Below are positions 1 to 7,795 of a stretch of DNA of 64,000 nt, piece by piece. Under the pieces are notes generated by a model that was not told the origin of the DNA, did no database searches, and saw only the letters and a list, made by a program, of their open reading frames with translations. Source of the stretch: Paenibacillus phytohabitans (lineage in GTDB: Bacteria; Bacillota; Bacilli; Paenibacillales; Paenibacillaceae); NCBI RefSeq assembly GCF_013141775.1, contig NZ_WHOB01000069.1:434001-498000 (forward strand), written 5' to 3'. Both the position numbers and the translations under genes were made by a program. Positions within the stretch are counted from its first letter, which is position 1. Each line of letters starts with the position of its first letter.

Positions 1-170
1 TTTATGTATACGGTCACACATTATATTGAATGAAGGAAATGATATGTTTAATAAGATGCTTCTTAAAGTTTATGTGTTATATTACATAGATATATACTAG
101 TAATTGATTTATATTCACATCATATTGAATTTTGATTGTTTTTTGGAAAATATACATATAAGGGGTTTCT

Positions 171-3100
171 ATGATGAATAGGATTGTTCACTTATCTGAT
201 TTTCACTTATCCAAAAACGATTTGACGGATTTTAGACTCTATTGCCTTAACCCTTTAATTGCAGATTTGAAGAGATTTAATTCAGAATTAAAAATTGATT
301 TGATTATATTTTCAGGAGATTTGGTTGATAAAGGAGGGTTAAGCTTTGATAAGGATATTGAGATTGCATTTTTAACATTTGAAGAACTTGTTATTTCACC
401 TATTCTATCTGCGTTAATGTTACCTAAAGATAGATTTATTTTTGTTCCTGGAAATCATGATATAAATAGGATTATAGAAAAACCACGCATGGAAATAGGA
501 TTATTAAATTCGTTAAATTCGCCTGAAGAAGTAAATAATTATATTGATGAAGATTCTCTAGATGGTTCTCAGAGAATTGTTCAATTTAAAGATTTTGAAA
601 AAGCATACTTTCATGCGAGTTCCCATAAAATTAGCAATTTCGCATCAAGCTTTATTTATAAATTTGGAAATTTATCTGTAGGCGTCAGTTGTTTTAATTC
701 GGCATGGAGATGTTGGGATAGTGATAGAGATAAAGGAAATATTATTATTGGTGAACGGCAAGTAACAAATGCAAGACAAGAAATTGAGAATTGCGATGTT
801 AAAATAGCAGTAGTTCATCATCCTATCGACTGGTTAGCATCATTTGAAAGAAAGCATATTGACCAAATGATTCAAAGGTCATACAACATGATGTTTTGTG
901 GACATGTTCACGAAGGTGAGAGCTCATACAAAACATCCATGTATGGGGGGCTGTTCATATCAACAGCTCCTTCAAATTGGAGTGGGAATGTTAGAAGGAG
1001 AGATAGAGATTTTGCAAATGGTTACTCAATTGTTGATTTTACACAAGAGAATATAACAATGTTTAACCGGAGATATAATCATTCAAAAGAGTCATTTGAT
1101 CCTAATCCAGATATGGGTGACCATGAAGGTAAAATATACTACAAATTTCCAAATGCTATATCTATGGGATTCCAATATAAAAAAAAAGATCTTTGTGATT
1201 TAATAAAAACTGAGAAAATACAATTTATAGATGAACATTTGCTCAGTTATCGTTCTCAAACACAAGCTCCAAAAAAAATAGATGAATTATTTGTCTTACC
1301 TCATTTGACTCAAACGTTAAATAAAGAGGAAACTGTATATAATTTAGAAGGAATTTGTAGTGGAAAAGATGATATCATTTTTGTAGGGCGAAAAGAATCA
1401 GGGAAAACAATTTTATTAGATAAGTTATTAGTTGATTTCACTGAATTTTCAGATATATATAATGAAATTCCAGTTCCTATTAACTTAGATGAATGGCCAA
1501 CATCAAATTTCCAAACTGATATTGGCCGTTTTCTTAATCTGAGAGCCGGTGAAGTAAATGAACTTCTTAAAAATCAAAAAATAGTATTATTAATTGATAA
1601 TATAACTCCTAATTCCCAAAAAAATTTAAAACTTAAAAATTTAGAAAAATTCATAACAGAGAACCGGGAGAATGTACGTGTTATAGCAACAGCTGAATCT
1701 CTAATGACAAGTGATCTACCTTTAGAACTAAAAAAACATCCCTTGATTTCTAAATTTACAGTTATAGATATAAAACCTTTTAGATCGAAACAGATTAGAT
1801 CGCTAATTCAAAATTGGTTTTCAACTAATGAAAAATATAATAATTCTGATAGTTTAGAAGAAGTTATAAAAATATTTAACAAACTCAATATTCCTCGTAC
1901 TCCTTTAGCTGTTTCAATGTTTTTAAGCATAATTGAAACACAACCAAACTATACACCTATCAATAATGCTACAATGCTAGAAAATTATATTGAAGAATTG
2001 TTTAATAAACATTCTATATATGAAATACTTTCCGGGGAATTTGATTACAAAAATAAACAAAGATTGTTGACTGAAATTGCCTATGAGATGTATAAATTAG
2101 ATTCAATTAACTATCGTATAGGACGAACAGACCTAATATTATTTATAGAAAATTATCTTATATCTAGAAAATTCTCATTTAAAGCTGAAGACATTTTACA
2201 TGGTTTTGAAATGGTCGGTGTTTTTGCGGAGGAGTTTGATAACAAAAAGCATTATATTCATTTTAGATTTAATTGTTTTTATAAATATTTTCTTATGAAA
2301 AATATGGATTTAAATACAGAGTTTAAACAATTGGTACTTTCCGAAACAAATTATGTATTTTTTGAAGATGAAATTGATTATTATACAGGTATTAAAAGGG
2401 ACGAGGAAGAGGTTTTATCGAATATTCTACAAAGAATGAATATTAAGTTTGATAATTTATTAAAAATATCCAATAATATGCTTTCAGAATATGATGAAAT
2501 TTTTTATTCGAAAAATTCATTAATTTCACAGTTTGAAGATAATTTTATTGAGACAATCGGTTCAATAGAAAAACCTTCAGAAGATGAAATTGATGAAATT
2601 AATGATAGTAAACTTGAAGTCGGGGCTACTGCGGAAATAGGAATACCGAGAAAAGATAATAAAATTTCCTCTATCCGTGATTTAGAAATAAGTTGGAGTT
2701 TGTTAGGGAAGGTACTGAAAAATACTGAAGAAACTACAAATGGAGATCTTAAATTAACTGCATATCAAAATCTAATAAGATGTTCAGCGATATTATTAGC
2801 GTTATCAAAAATATTAGTAGAATCAGCTATGGAACAGAATGAAATAGATATCTCGGAATTTGTAATAAATCTCTTTCCCTTTGGGATGCAAATACTTACT
2901 CATAATTTAGTGGCTTCTTCAAAGCTTGCTGTTGTTATGGAAGAAGATATAAAAGCAAAGTTTAACCCACCTACAGGAGTGATTTCCGAATTAGAATTAT
3001 TTTTGTCAGTATTTATTTTTGCAGATTTAAAAAAAACAGATCACACAAGATACATCAAAGAGTTAATAAATAAAACTAAAAAAAAGTATATCAAAGATAA

Positions 3101-3293
3101 TATATTAGTCAAGTTGATGAATTATTATTATTTTAAACAAACCAATGACTTGGAATATTTGAATTTATTAGGTGATCTTACAGCAAAGGAACGAGGTAAT
3201 TCATTTCACGATAAAAGTAAGGCTATGGACGAATATAAATTAAATAAGCAACGATTTCTGCAGCATGGAGATGTTGATACAGAAATTACTTAA
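171..3293 (+). CDS. Metallophosphoesterase-STAND/NACHT-like NTPase fusion, candidate defence protein
   Basis: The N-terminal third is a calcineurin-like metallophosphoesterase with the usual metal-ligand blocks: D10-x-H12, GD50, GNH (N95, H96), a paired His near 216-217 and a GHVH motif near 245. Residues about 400-640 are a P-loop module: Walker A GRKESGKT at 406-413, Walker B ending in Asp476, a sensor-like RVIATAES, then an RTPLAVSMF segment like the helical part of NACHT/STAND ATPases. The last 400 residues are mostly helical and match no repeat I recognise; in STAND proteins this is where the sensor lies. The start has an AAGGGG site just upstream; the second ATG is equally possible. No signal peptide, so cytosolic. 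Phosphoesterase effector plus STAND switch suggests an anti-phage or conflict role (inference). The gene is solitary here and much more AT-rich than its surroundings, suggesting transfer. Confidence 0.8.
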   Translation: MMNRIVHLSDFHLSKNDLTDFRLYCLNPLIADLKRFNSELKIDLIIFSGDLVDKGGLSFDKDIEIAFLTFEELVISPILSALMLPKDRFIFVPGNHDINRIIEKPRMEIGLLNSLNSPEEVNNYIDEDSLDGSQRIVQFKDFEKAYFHASSHKISNFASSFIYKFGNLSVGVSCFNSAWRCWDSDRDKGNIIIGERQVTNARQEIENCDVKIAVVHHPIDWLASFERKHIDQMIQRSYNMMFCGHVHEGESSYKTSMYGGLFISTAPSNWSGNVRRRDRDFANGYSIVDFTQENITMFNRRYNHSKESFDPNPDMGDHEGKIYYKFPNAISMGFQYKKKDLCDLIKTEKIQFIDEHLLSYRSQTQAPKKIDELFVLPHLTQTLNKEETVYNLEGICSGKDDIIFVGRKESGKTILLDKLLVDFTEFSDIYNEIPVPINLDEWPTSNFQTDIGRFLNLRAGEVNELLKNQKIVLLIDNITPNSQKNLKLKNLEKFITENRENVRVIATAESLMTSDLPLELKKHPLISKFTVIDIKPFRSKQIRSLIQNWFSTNEKYNNSDSLEEVIKIFNKLNIPRTPLAVSMFLSIIETQPNYTPINNATMLENYIEELFNKHSIYEILSGEFDYKNKQRLLTEIAYEMYKLDSINYRIGRTDLILFIENYLISRKFSFKAEDILHGFEMVGVFAEEFDNKKHYIHFRFNCFYKYFLMKNMDLNTEFKQLVLSETNYVFFEDEIDYYTGIKRDEEEVLSNILQRMNIKFDNLLKISNNMLSEYDEIFYSKNSLISQFEDNFIETIGSIEKPSEDEIDEINDSKLEVGATAEIGIPRKDNKISSIRDLEISWSLLGKVLKNTEETTNGDLKLTAYQNLIRCSAILLALSKILVESAMEQNEIDISEFVINLFPFGMQILTHNLVASSKLAVVMEEDIKAKFNPPTGVISELELFLSVFIFADLKKTDHTRYIKELINKTKKKYIKDNILVKLMNYYYFKQTNDLEYLNLLGDLTAKERGNSFHDKSKAMDEYKLNKQRFLQHGDVDTEIT

Positions 3294-3375
3294 GAGGGCG
3301 AGAACCTTTTATTTCATTAAGTAAAAATCATGTGTAAAATACACTTTTAAAAAAAGTATTTATCTGCAAAGCAAA

Positions 3376-3420
3376 AAAGCGATAGGTCTGCCAATTATGG
3401 CTAACTTATCGCTTTACTGT
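3376..3420 (+). terminator. Intrinsic terminator after the metallophosphoesterase-STAND gene
   Basis: A nine-base perfect arm, AAAGCGATA at 3376-3384, pairs with TATCGCTTT at 3407-3415. The stem extends by three more pairs including one G-U, and the tail is moderately T-rich. Confidence 0.65.
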
Positions 3421-3551
3421 TTTATCTCGACTTTTTCATGTAAGGTAGAAATCTTGAGATTTGAGTTAAAATAATAATATGTTCAGGCTTATGTTAAAAT
3501 TATTGCAATAAATGCAATAAACATTATTTCCACCAGAAAGTTGGGATAATT

Positions 3552-4226
3552 ATGGATACTAATCAAGCTGAAAATAAACGCGTTCTAGTTGTATTTCCGC
3601 ATCCCGATGATGAAGCCTTCGCTGCTGCAGGGACCCTGGCAAAGTACATAGACAGCGGTGCCGGGGTGACCTATGCCTGTCTGACCTTAGGGGAGATGGG
3701 ACGGAACATGGGAATCCCGCCATTCGCGAACCGGGTTACTTTGCCGGAGATCCGCAAGGAAGAATTGATAGCTTCCTGCCGTGCGATTGGCATACAGGAT
3801 TTAAGGATGCTTGGTTTCCACGATAAAATGATCGAATTCGAAGACCCGCAGCTGCTGGATAATACACTGCTGGCACTGCTCGAGGAATTGACCCCATCGC
3901 TCGTCATTACCTTTTATCCGGGCTATAGTGTCCATCCCGATCACGATGCCACCGGAGCCGCTGTCATCCGGGCGGTCGGCAGGCTCCCGGCTGCGCAGCG
4001 GCCAACAGTGCACTGTATTGCGTTCTCCAGCAACCATGAGCAGATGATCGGCCCGGCGGATGTGAACGTAGACGTGACTGCATTCCTAGCGAAGAAAATG
4101 GCCTCGATTCAGGCCCACCGTTCGCAATATCAAGCAGCGGAGCTTGTGGGAAGCCGGGAGCTGACCGCGGAGGAGATTCAAATCCGGTTCGGACGGGAAT
4201 CCTTTTGGACCTACCGGATGGAATAA
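3552..4226 (+). CDS. bshB2: Bacillithiol biosynthesis deacetylase BshB2 (PIG-L/LmbE family)
   Basis: A PIG-L type zinc deacetylase of 224 residues. The zinc-site motif HPDDE lies near residues 17-21 and the second HPDH motif near 130. Family knowledge: BshB enzymes deacetylate N-acetylglucosaminyl-malate to glucosaminyl-malate, the middle step of bacillithiol synthesis; overall length and the GFHDKMIEFED segment fit the BshB2 subgroup rather than BshB1. Cytosolic. The ribosome site is weak (AAGTTGGGA). A MarR-family gene follows 48 bases later in the same direction, so the two may be cotranscribed. The upstream gap holds the short inverted repeat TTGCA-ATAAA-TGCAA, which could be a regulator site. 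BshA and BshC are not in the window. Confidence 0.85.
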   Translation: MDTNQAENKRVLVVFPHPDDEAFAAAGTLAKYIDSGAGVTYACLTLGEMGRNMGIPPFANRVTLPEIRKEELIASCRAIGIQDLRMLGFHDKMIEFEDPQLLDNTLLALLEELTPSLVITFYPGYSVHPDHDATGAAVIRAVGRLPAAQRPTVHCIAFSSNHEQMIGPADVNVDVTAFLAKKMASIQAHRSQYQAAELVGSRELTAEEIQIRFGRESFWTYRME

Positions 4227-4274
4227 GTGCTACAATAATAATGTTAATGCACTAAGGCGTCGGGAGGGCAGGCC

Positions 4275-4748
4275 ATGAACAAAGAAGAACAGGTCCTGAT
4301 GAATTTCAGGGATTTATTTAACAAGCTGAGCTGGCTGAATAAATCCAAGATGGAAGAGAGTCTTAAGGGGTACAAGCCCTCTGAGGTACATTGCATCGAA
4401 TATATCGGGCAAAATGCGGATTCCAACGTGACCATACTTGCGGAGCATTTTTATATGACTAGAAGTGCTATAAGCAAAATAACCAAGAAGCTCATGGAAA
4501 AGGGCTATATCGAAAGCTACCAGAAGCCGGATAATAAGAAAGAAATCTATTTCAGGCTTACGAAGCAAGGGGAAGCGGTCAGCAAAGTCCATGAGGAGCT
4601 GCACCAGGAATTCCGCGAGCGGGATAAAGCCGTGTTCGAGCAGGTAACCGAGGAGCAATATGACAACATGCTTGGCTTCATTGAGAAGTATAGCAGGCAT
4701 TTGGATGCAGAAATCACAAAACTCGGTACAGATTTGAAATCCGAATGA
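4275..4748 (+). CDS. MarR-family transcriptional regulator
   Basis: A 157-residue winged-helix repressor. The recognition region ILAEHFYMTRSAISKITKKL followed by the wing (EKGYIESYQKPDNKKEIYFRL) is typical of MarR proteins, with flanking helices for dimerisation. MarR proteins usually repress a nearby exporter or oxidoreductase in response to small phenolic or oxidising ligands. It sits between bshB2 and an MFS exporter whose promoter carries a 24-bp palindrome, making that exporter a plausible target (inference). A GGGAGGGCAGG site precedes the ATG. Confidence 0.85.
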   Translation: MNKEEQVLMNFRDLFNKLSWLNKSKMEESLKGYKPSEVHCIEYIGQNADSNVTILAEHFYMTRSAISKITKKLMEKGYIESYQKPDNKKEIYFRLTKQGEAVSKVHEELHQEFRERDKAVFEQVTEEQYDNMLGFIEKYSRHLDAEITKLGTDLKSE

Positions 4749-4830
4749 ATTGAATACTGATAATGAAACCTCAGGCAGCCGGGCTCTTTCGAGAACGGTT
4801 GTCTTTTTTATTGCATAGAAAGCTGCCGGT

Positions 4831-5016
4831 GAAGCGGACTGAGAGGACGTTATTTTCCCAAAAAAGCCTGGTATGAGGAGGATGCGGACTGAGAAGCGCT
4901 TATCTTGTTCATTCATGTCTGAAAAGAGGGGGATTCGTCCATATAAGCGATTCTGAGTCCGCTTGACCCGCAAAACCATCTATTTTGCTCAAATAGCGGA
5001 TTCTCAGTCCTCCTCA
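4831..5016. repeat. Cluster of four copies of a GGACTGAGA-type intergenic repeat, two in each orientation
   Basis: Plus-oriented copies at about 4831-4855 and 4881-4902 share GCGGACTGAGA followed by CGTTAT or CGCTTAT. Minus-oriented copies at about 4942-4964 and 4992-5014 read TTCTGAGTCCGC and TTCTCAGTCC. Facing copies can fold into long hairpins. Related copies occur near 62532-62597, so this is a dispersed family rather than a local duplication. The rest of the 4749-5054 gap shows no gene. Confidence 0.7.
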
Positions 5017-5060
5017 CTGGCTGAGGGGAGCCCCTGGAGATTTTGTTATTGCAATTTTTG

Positions 5061-5089
5061 TTGACGAGGAAACAAAAATGCAGTAGGAT
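5061..5089 (+). promoter_or_regulatory. Promoter of the MFS transporter gene
   Basis: TTGACG at 5061-5066 and TAGGAT at 5084-5089 are separated by 17 bases. An imperfect copy of the downstream operator (GTTGACGAGGAAAC, about 5060-5073) covers the -35 box. Confidence 0.6.
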
Positions 5090-5090
5090 G

Positions 5091-5114
5091 ATTATGTTTC
5101 CTAGGAAACATAAT
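5091..5114 (+). promoter_or_regulatory. 24-bp perfect palindromic operator before the MFS transporter
   Basis: The half-site ATTATGTTTCCT is followed exactly by its reverse complement, directly downstream of the -10 box, where a bound repressor would block transcription. The core is GTTTCC-TA-GGAAAC. The repressor is not identified; the MarR gene upstream is one candidate, a DtxR-type repressor another. Confidence 0.75.
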
Positions 5115-5138
5115 CAACGCGTTTGAGGGGAGAATTAC

Positions 5139-6374
5139 ATGTTCAAATCCAGATCACACCCTACACAGAACACAGAACAAACCGTAGACAGACACGCTTT
5201 AATCTTCGGCCTCATCTCTGTATTTCTGTGCGGAATAGGCTTCAGCATCATCGCACCTGTCGTGCCATTCTTAGTTCAGCCTTATACCAGCAGTCCGGGA
5301 GAACAAGCGATAATGGTTACACTGCTGACCTCCGTTTATGCATTCTGCGTGTTTTTTGCAGCCCCGGTACTTGGAGCACTAAGCGACAAATACGGCCGCC
5401 GTCCATTGCTCTTAATATGCCTGTTAGGTTCTGCAATCGGGTACTTTATTTTTGGTATAGGAGGAGCCCTGTGGGTACTGTTCGCCGGTCGGATCATAGA
5501 AGGTATAACAGGCGGGAGCATCAGCACGATCTTTGCCTATTTTGCAGACATTATTCCTCCAGAGCAGAGAACCAAATACTTTGGCTGGGTGAGTGCGGTC
5601 ATAGGTGCAGGCACCATTATTGGCCCGAGTGTAGGCGGGTTACTTGCCAAGTTTGGTTATGCTGTACCGATGTATTTTGGAGCGGTTGTTACTTTGTTAA
5701 ATGTTGTATATGGACTCTTGTTCATGCCGGAGAGCCTGGACAAGAATAACAGATTGAAAGAGATTACCTTTGTAAGACTGAATCCATTCTCACAGCTGGC
5801 CAGTCTGCTCTCCATGAAGAATCTAAACAGGCTGCTGATCTCAGCATTCCTGCTATGGATACCCAATGGTTCCCTGCAGGCTGTGTTCTCACAATTTACA
5901 ATGGATACCTTCAGCTGGAAGCCGGCAATCATCGGACTGATGTTCTCCATCATGGGCTTCCAGGATATCCTGTCGCAAGGCTTCATCATGCCCAAGCTTC
6001 TGAAGAAATTAAATGATAAACAGATAGCCATTCTGGGAATGGTCTCGGAGATTATAGGCTATGGGTTCATTGCCGTTTCGTCACTCTTTACGTTCTATCC
6101 GCTTTTCATTGCTGGGATGTTCATCTTCGGCTTTGGTGATTCGATCTTCGGGCCTTCATTCAACGGGATGCTATCCAAGTCTGTCGATTCGAGTGAACAA
6201 GGAAGGATTCAAGGCGGCAGCCAATCGATTCAGGCGCTGGCCAGGATGATCGGGCCTCTCATTGGAGGGCAAATCTATGTCTCGCTTGGACATGCCGCGC
6301 CCGCTGTTATGGGGATCATCCTAATCGCAGCGGCTATACCTGTTCTATACAAGAGAGCACATGTAACATTGTAA
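5139..6374 (+). CDS. MFS drug transporter, TetA-like (DHA1 group)
   Basis: A 411-residue polytopic membrane protein with about 12 hydrophobic segments. The loop 2-3 motif DKYGRRPLLL followed by a GSAIGYFIFGIGGALWVLFAGRI-like stretch is the hallmark of TetA-type proton-coupled drug exporters. It probably pumps a small toxic compound out of the cell; the substrate cannot be told from sequence. GAGGGGAG lies seven bases before the ATG. Transcription is probably repressor-controlled, since two related operator sites flank the promoter. A strong terminator follows, so it is probably monocistronic. Confidence 0.85.
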   Translation: MFKSRSHPTQNTEQTVDRHALIFGLISVFLCGIGFSIIAPVVPFLVQPYTSSPGEQAIMVTLLTSVYAFCVFFAAPVLGALSDKYGRRPLLLICLLGSAIGYFIFGIGGALWVLFAGRIIEGITGGSISTIFAYFADIIPPEQRTKYFGWVSAVIGAGTIIGPSVGGLLAKFGYAVPMYFGAVVTLLNVVYGLLFMPESLDKNNRLKEITFVRLNPFSQLASLLSMKNLNRLLISAFLLWIPNGSLQAVFSQFTMDTFSWKPAIIGLMFSIMGFQDILSQGFIMPKLLKKLNDKQIAILGMVSEIIGYGFIAVSSLFTFYPLFIAGMFIFGFGDSIFGPSFNGMLSKSVDSSEQGRIQGGSQSIQALARMIGPLIGGQIYVSLGHAAPAVMGIILIAAAIPVLYKRAHVTL

Positions 6375-6382
6375 AATGTTTT

Positions 6383-6412
6383 GCAGCCCCGCCAATCGGC
6401 GGGGCTGCTTGT
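6383..6412 (+). terminator. Intrinsic terminator after the MFS gene
   Basis: GCAGCCCCGCC at 6383-6393 pairs perfectly with GGCGGGGCTGC at 6398-6408 around a four-base loop. The tail is TTGTTCTT. Confidence 0.8.
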
Positions 6413-6515
6413 TCTTCCCATATAATTATGGTATAACTTATTACAAGTCATTTAATAAGTTGTGATTGAGGTGCAGGTAGGCCGATAACTCTACAAGAAA
6501 AGGCAGGAACAAACA

Positions 6516-7124
6516 ATGAACCAGAAAGAAAGAATGCTTGCAGGTCTCCCTTATAAAGCTTGGCTGGATGGATTAACGGAAGAGAGAACAGCCGCCAGAC
6601 TGATGGTCCATCAGTTCAATCTGCTCCGTCCCGATGAAGAAGAGGAGAGAGCAGCACTGATCCGGAAGATTATCGGCAAGACAGGAGAGGTAGTTCATAT
6701 CGAAGCGCCCTTCCACTGCGATTATGGAACCAACATCTCTGTGGGGAATAATTTCTATGCTAATTTCAACTGCACTATTCTTGATGTCGGCAGAGTCGTC
6801 ATCGGTGATAATGTCATGTTTGCTCCGAATGTATCGCTCTATACCGCAGGACATCCCGTCCATCCCGATTCCCGGAATTCAGGCTATGAATATGGGATCG
6901 CTATAACGATCGGCAATAATGTCTGGATCGGCGGCAACGTGATCGTGAATCCGGGCGTAACCATAGGTAACAATGTAGTGATCGGGGCTGGCAGCGTGGT
7001 GACCAAGGACATTCCCGATAATGTGATAGCAGTAGGCAGCCCCTGCAGAATTATCCGTGAGATCACCGAGGAAGACCGGAAATTTTATTATAAGGATAGA
7101 GAATTTGATGTTACGGATTACTAA
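6516..7124 (+). CDS. Sugar O-acetyltransferase (maltose/galactoside acetyltransferase family)
   Basis: A 202-residue left-handed beta-helix acetyltransferase. The N-terminal Mac domain starts with KERMLAGLPYKAW; hexapeptide repeats follow (ISVGNNFYANFNCTILD, VVIGDNVMFAPNVSL), then the catalytic-His segment TAGHP and the C-terminal signature IGAGSVVTKDIPDNVIAVGSPCR. The family transfers acetyl from acetyl-CoA to maltose, glucose or galactosides, perhaps detoxifying non-metabolised sugars. Length is normal. Its stop codon overlaps the lutC stop by four bases in convergent orientation. Confidence 0.88.
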   Translation: MNQKERMLAGLPYKAWLDGLTEERTAARLMVHQFNLLRPDEEEERAALIRKIIGKTGEVVHIEAPFHCDYGTNISVGNNFYANFNCTILDVGRVVIGDNVMFAPNVSLYTAGHPVHPDSRNSGYEYGIAITIGNNVWIGGNVIVNPGVTIGNNVVIGAGSVVTKDIPDNVIAVGSPCRIIREITEEDRKFYYKDREFDVTDY

Positions 7125-7795
7125 ATAAGCACATAGGTAGCTCTCAGCGGTCCATGCACACCCACCACGAGTTTCATTTCGATATCGGCGGAATTGGAGG
7201 GGCCGGAGATGAAATTAATCGATGAGCCCACCGGCTCACCGGCTTGAATTCTCCGGTTAAACGCTGCTGCTGCCTGAGTAGAACGGAGTACAAGCCTCTG
7301 CCGCTCAATTACTGCAATATAATGGGCAGGCAGGAAGTGAAGGGAACGGCCCTGATCCGGGCGGCTCTCCACCACAACCGTTCCGGACTCAGCCAGCGCA
7401 CAGTCGGCGAAGATAATCGCTGTATTCGCTGATTCAGCCCGCCTAACATTCTCCTCTCTTCCTGCTGCTTCCTCCCACACGGCGGCATCCGGGAACTCCA
7501 GCCCGTATTCGGCAAACCGGGGATCTCCGGAAGTCATAACCAGCCCGCCGCCATTCGCTTCTATAAGATCATTCAAGGTCCGCTGCAGAATCTCCGGATT
7601 CGATTCAATCACCTGAGTGTGAATGAAGAAACACTGCTCCTTAAGAATCTCTACCAGATCGTCGTTAGTTAGCTCGCCATAGCTGTCCGGAATCAAGTCC
7701 TGTATAATAGGCCGCTGAACATTAGTCTTACGTTCCCGGCCCAGCTTAGCGGCAATTGTATTCAGAAAAGCCTCCTTATTCGAGGATACTGTCAT
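7121..7795 (-). CDS. lutC: Lactate utilization protein LutC
   Basis: A 224-residue LUD-domain protein and third gene of lutABC. It contains the LUD-family ADCALAESGTVVVES and LHFLPAHYIAVIE segments, and INFISGPSNSADIEMKLVVGVHGP near the C terminus. In Bacillus subtilis LutABC together oxidise L-lactate to pyruvate and feed electrons to the respiratory chain. The ATG overlaps the lutB stop (ATGA), indicating translational coupling. The gene converges on the upstream acetyltransferase with a four-base overlap. Confidence 0.92.
   Translation of the reverse strand: MTVSSNKEAFLNTIAAKLGRERKTNVQRPIIQDLIPDSYGELTNDDLVEILKEQCFFIHTQVIESNPEILQRTLNDLIEANGGGLVMTSGDPRFAEYGLEFPDAAVWEEAAGREENVRRAESANTAIIFADCALAESGTVVVESRPDQGRSLHFLPAHYIAVIERQRLVLRSTQAAAAFNRRIQAGEPVGSSINFISGPSNSADIEMKLVVGVHGPLRATYVLI

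Noticed and set aside
4831..5016. Insertion sequence or transposase remnant
   Set aside because: Only short repeats are seen; no transposase frame or clear target duplication.
5123..5749. Long overlapping reading frame (208 codons) within the MFS gene
   Set aside because: Overlaps the real MFS frame, has Arg/Cys-rich composition and no family features.
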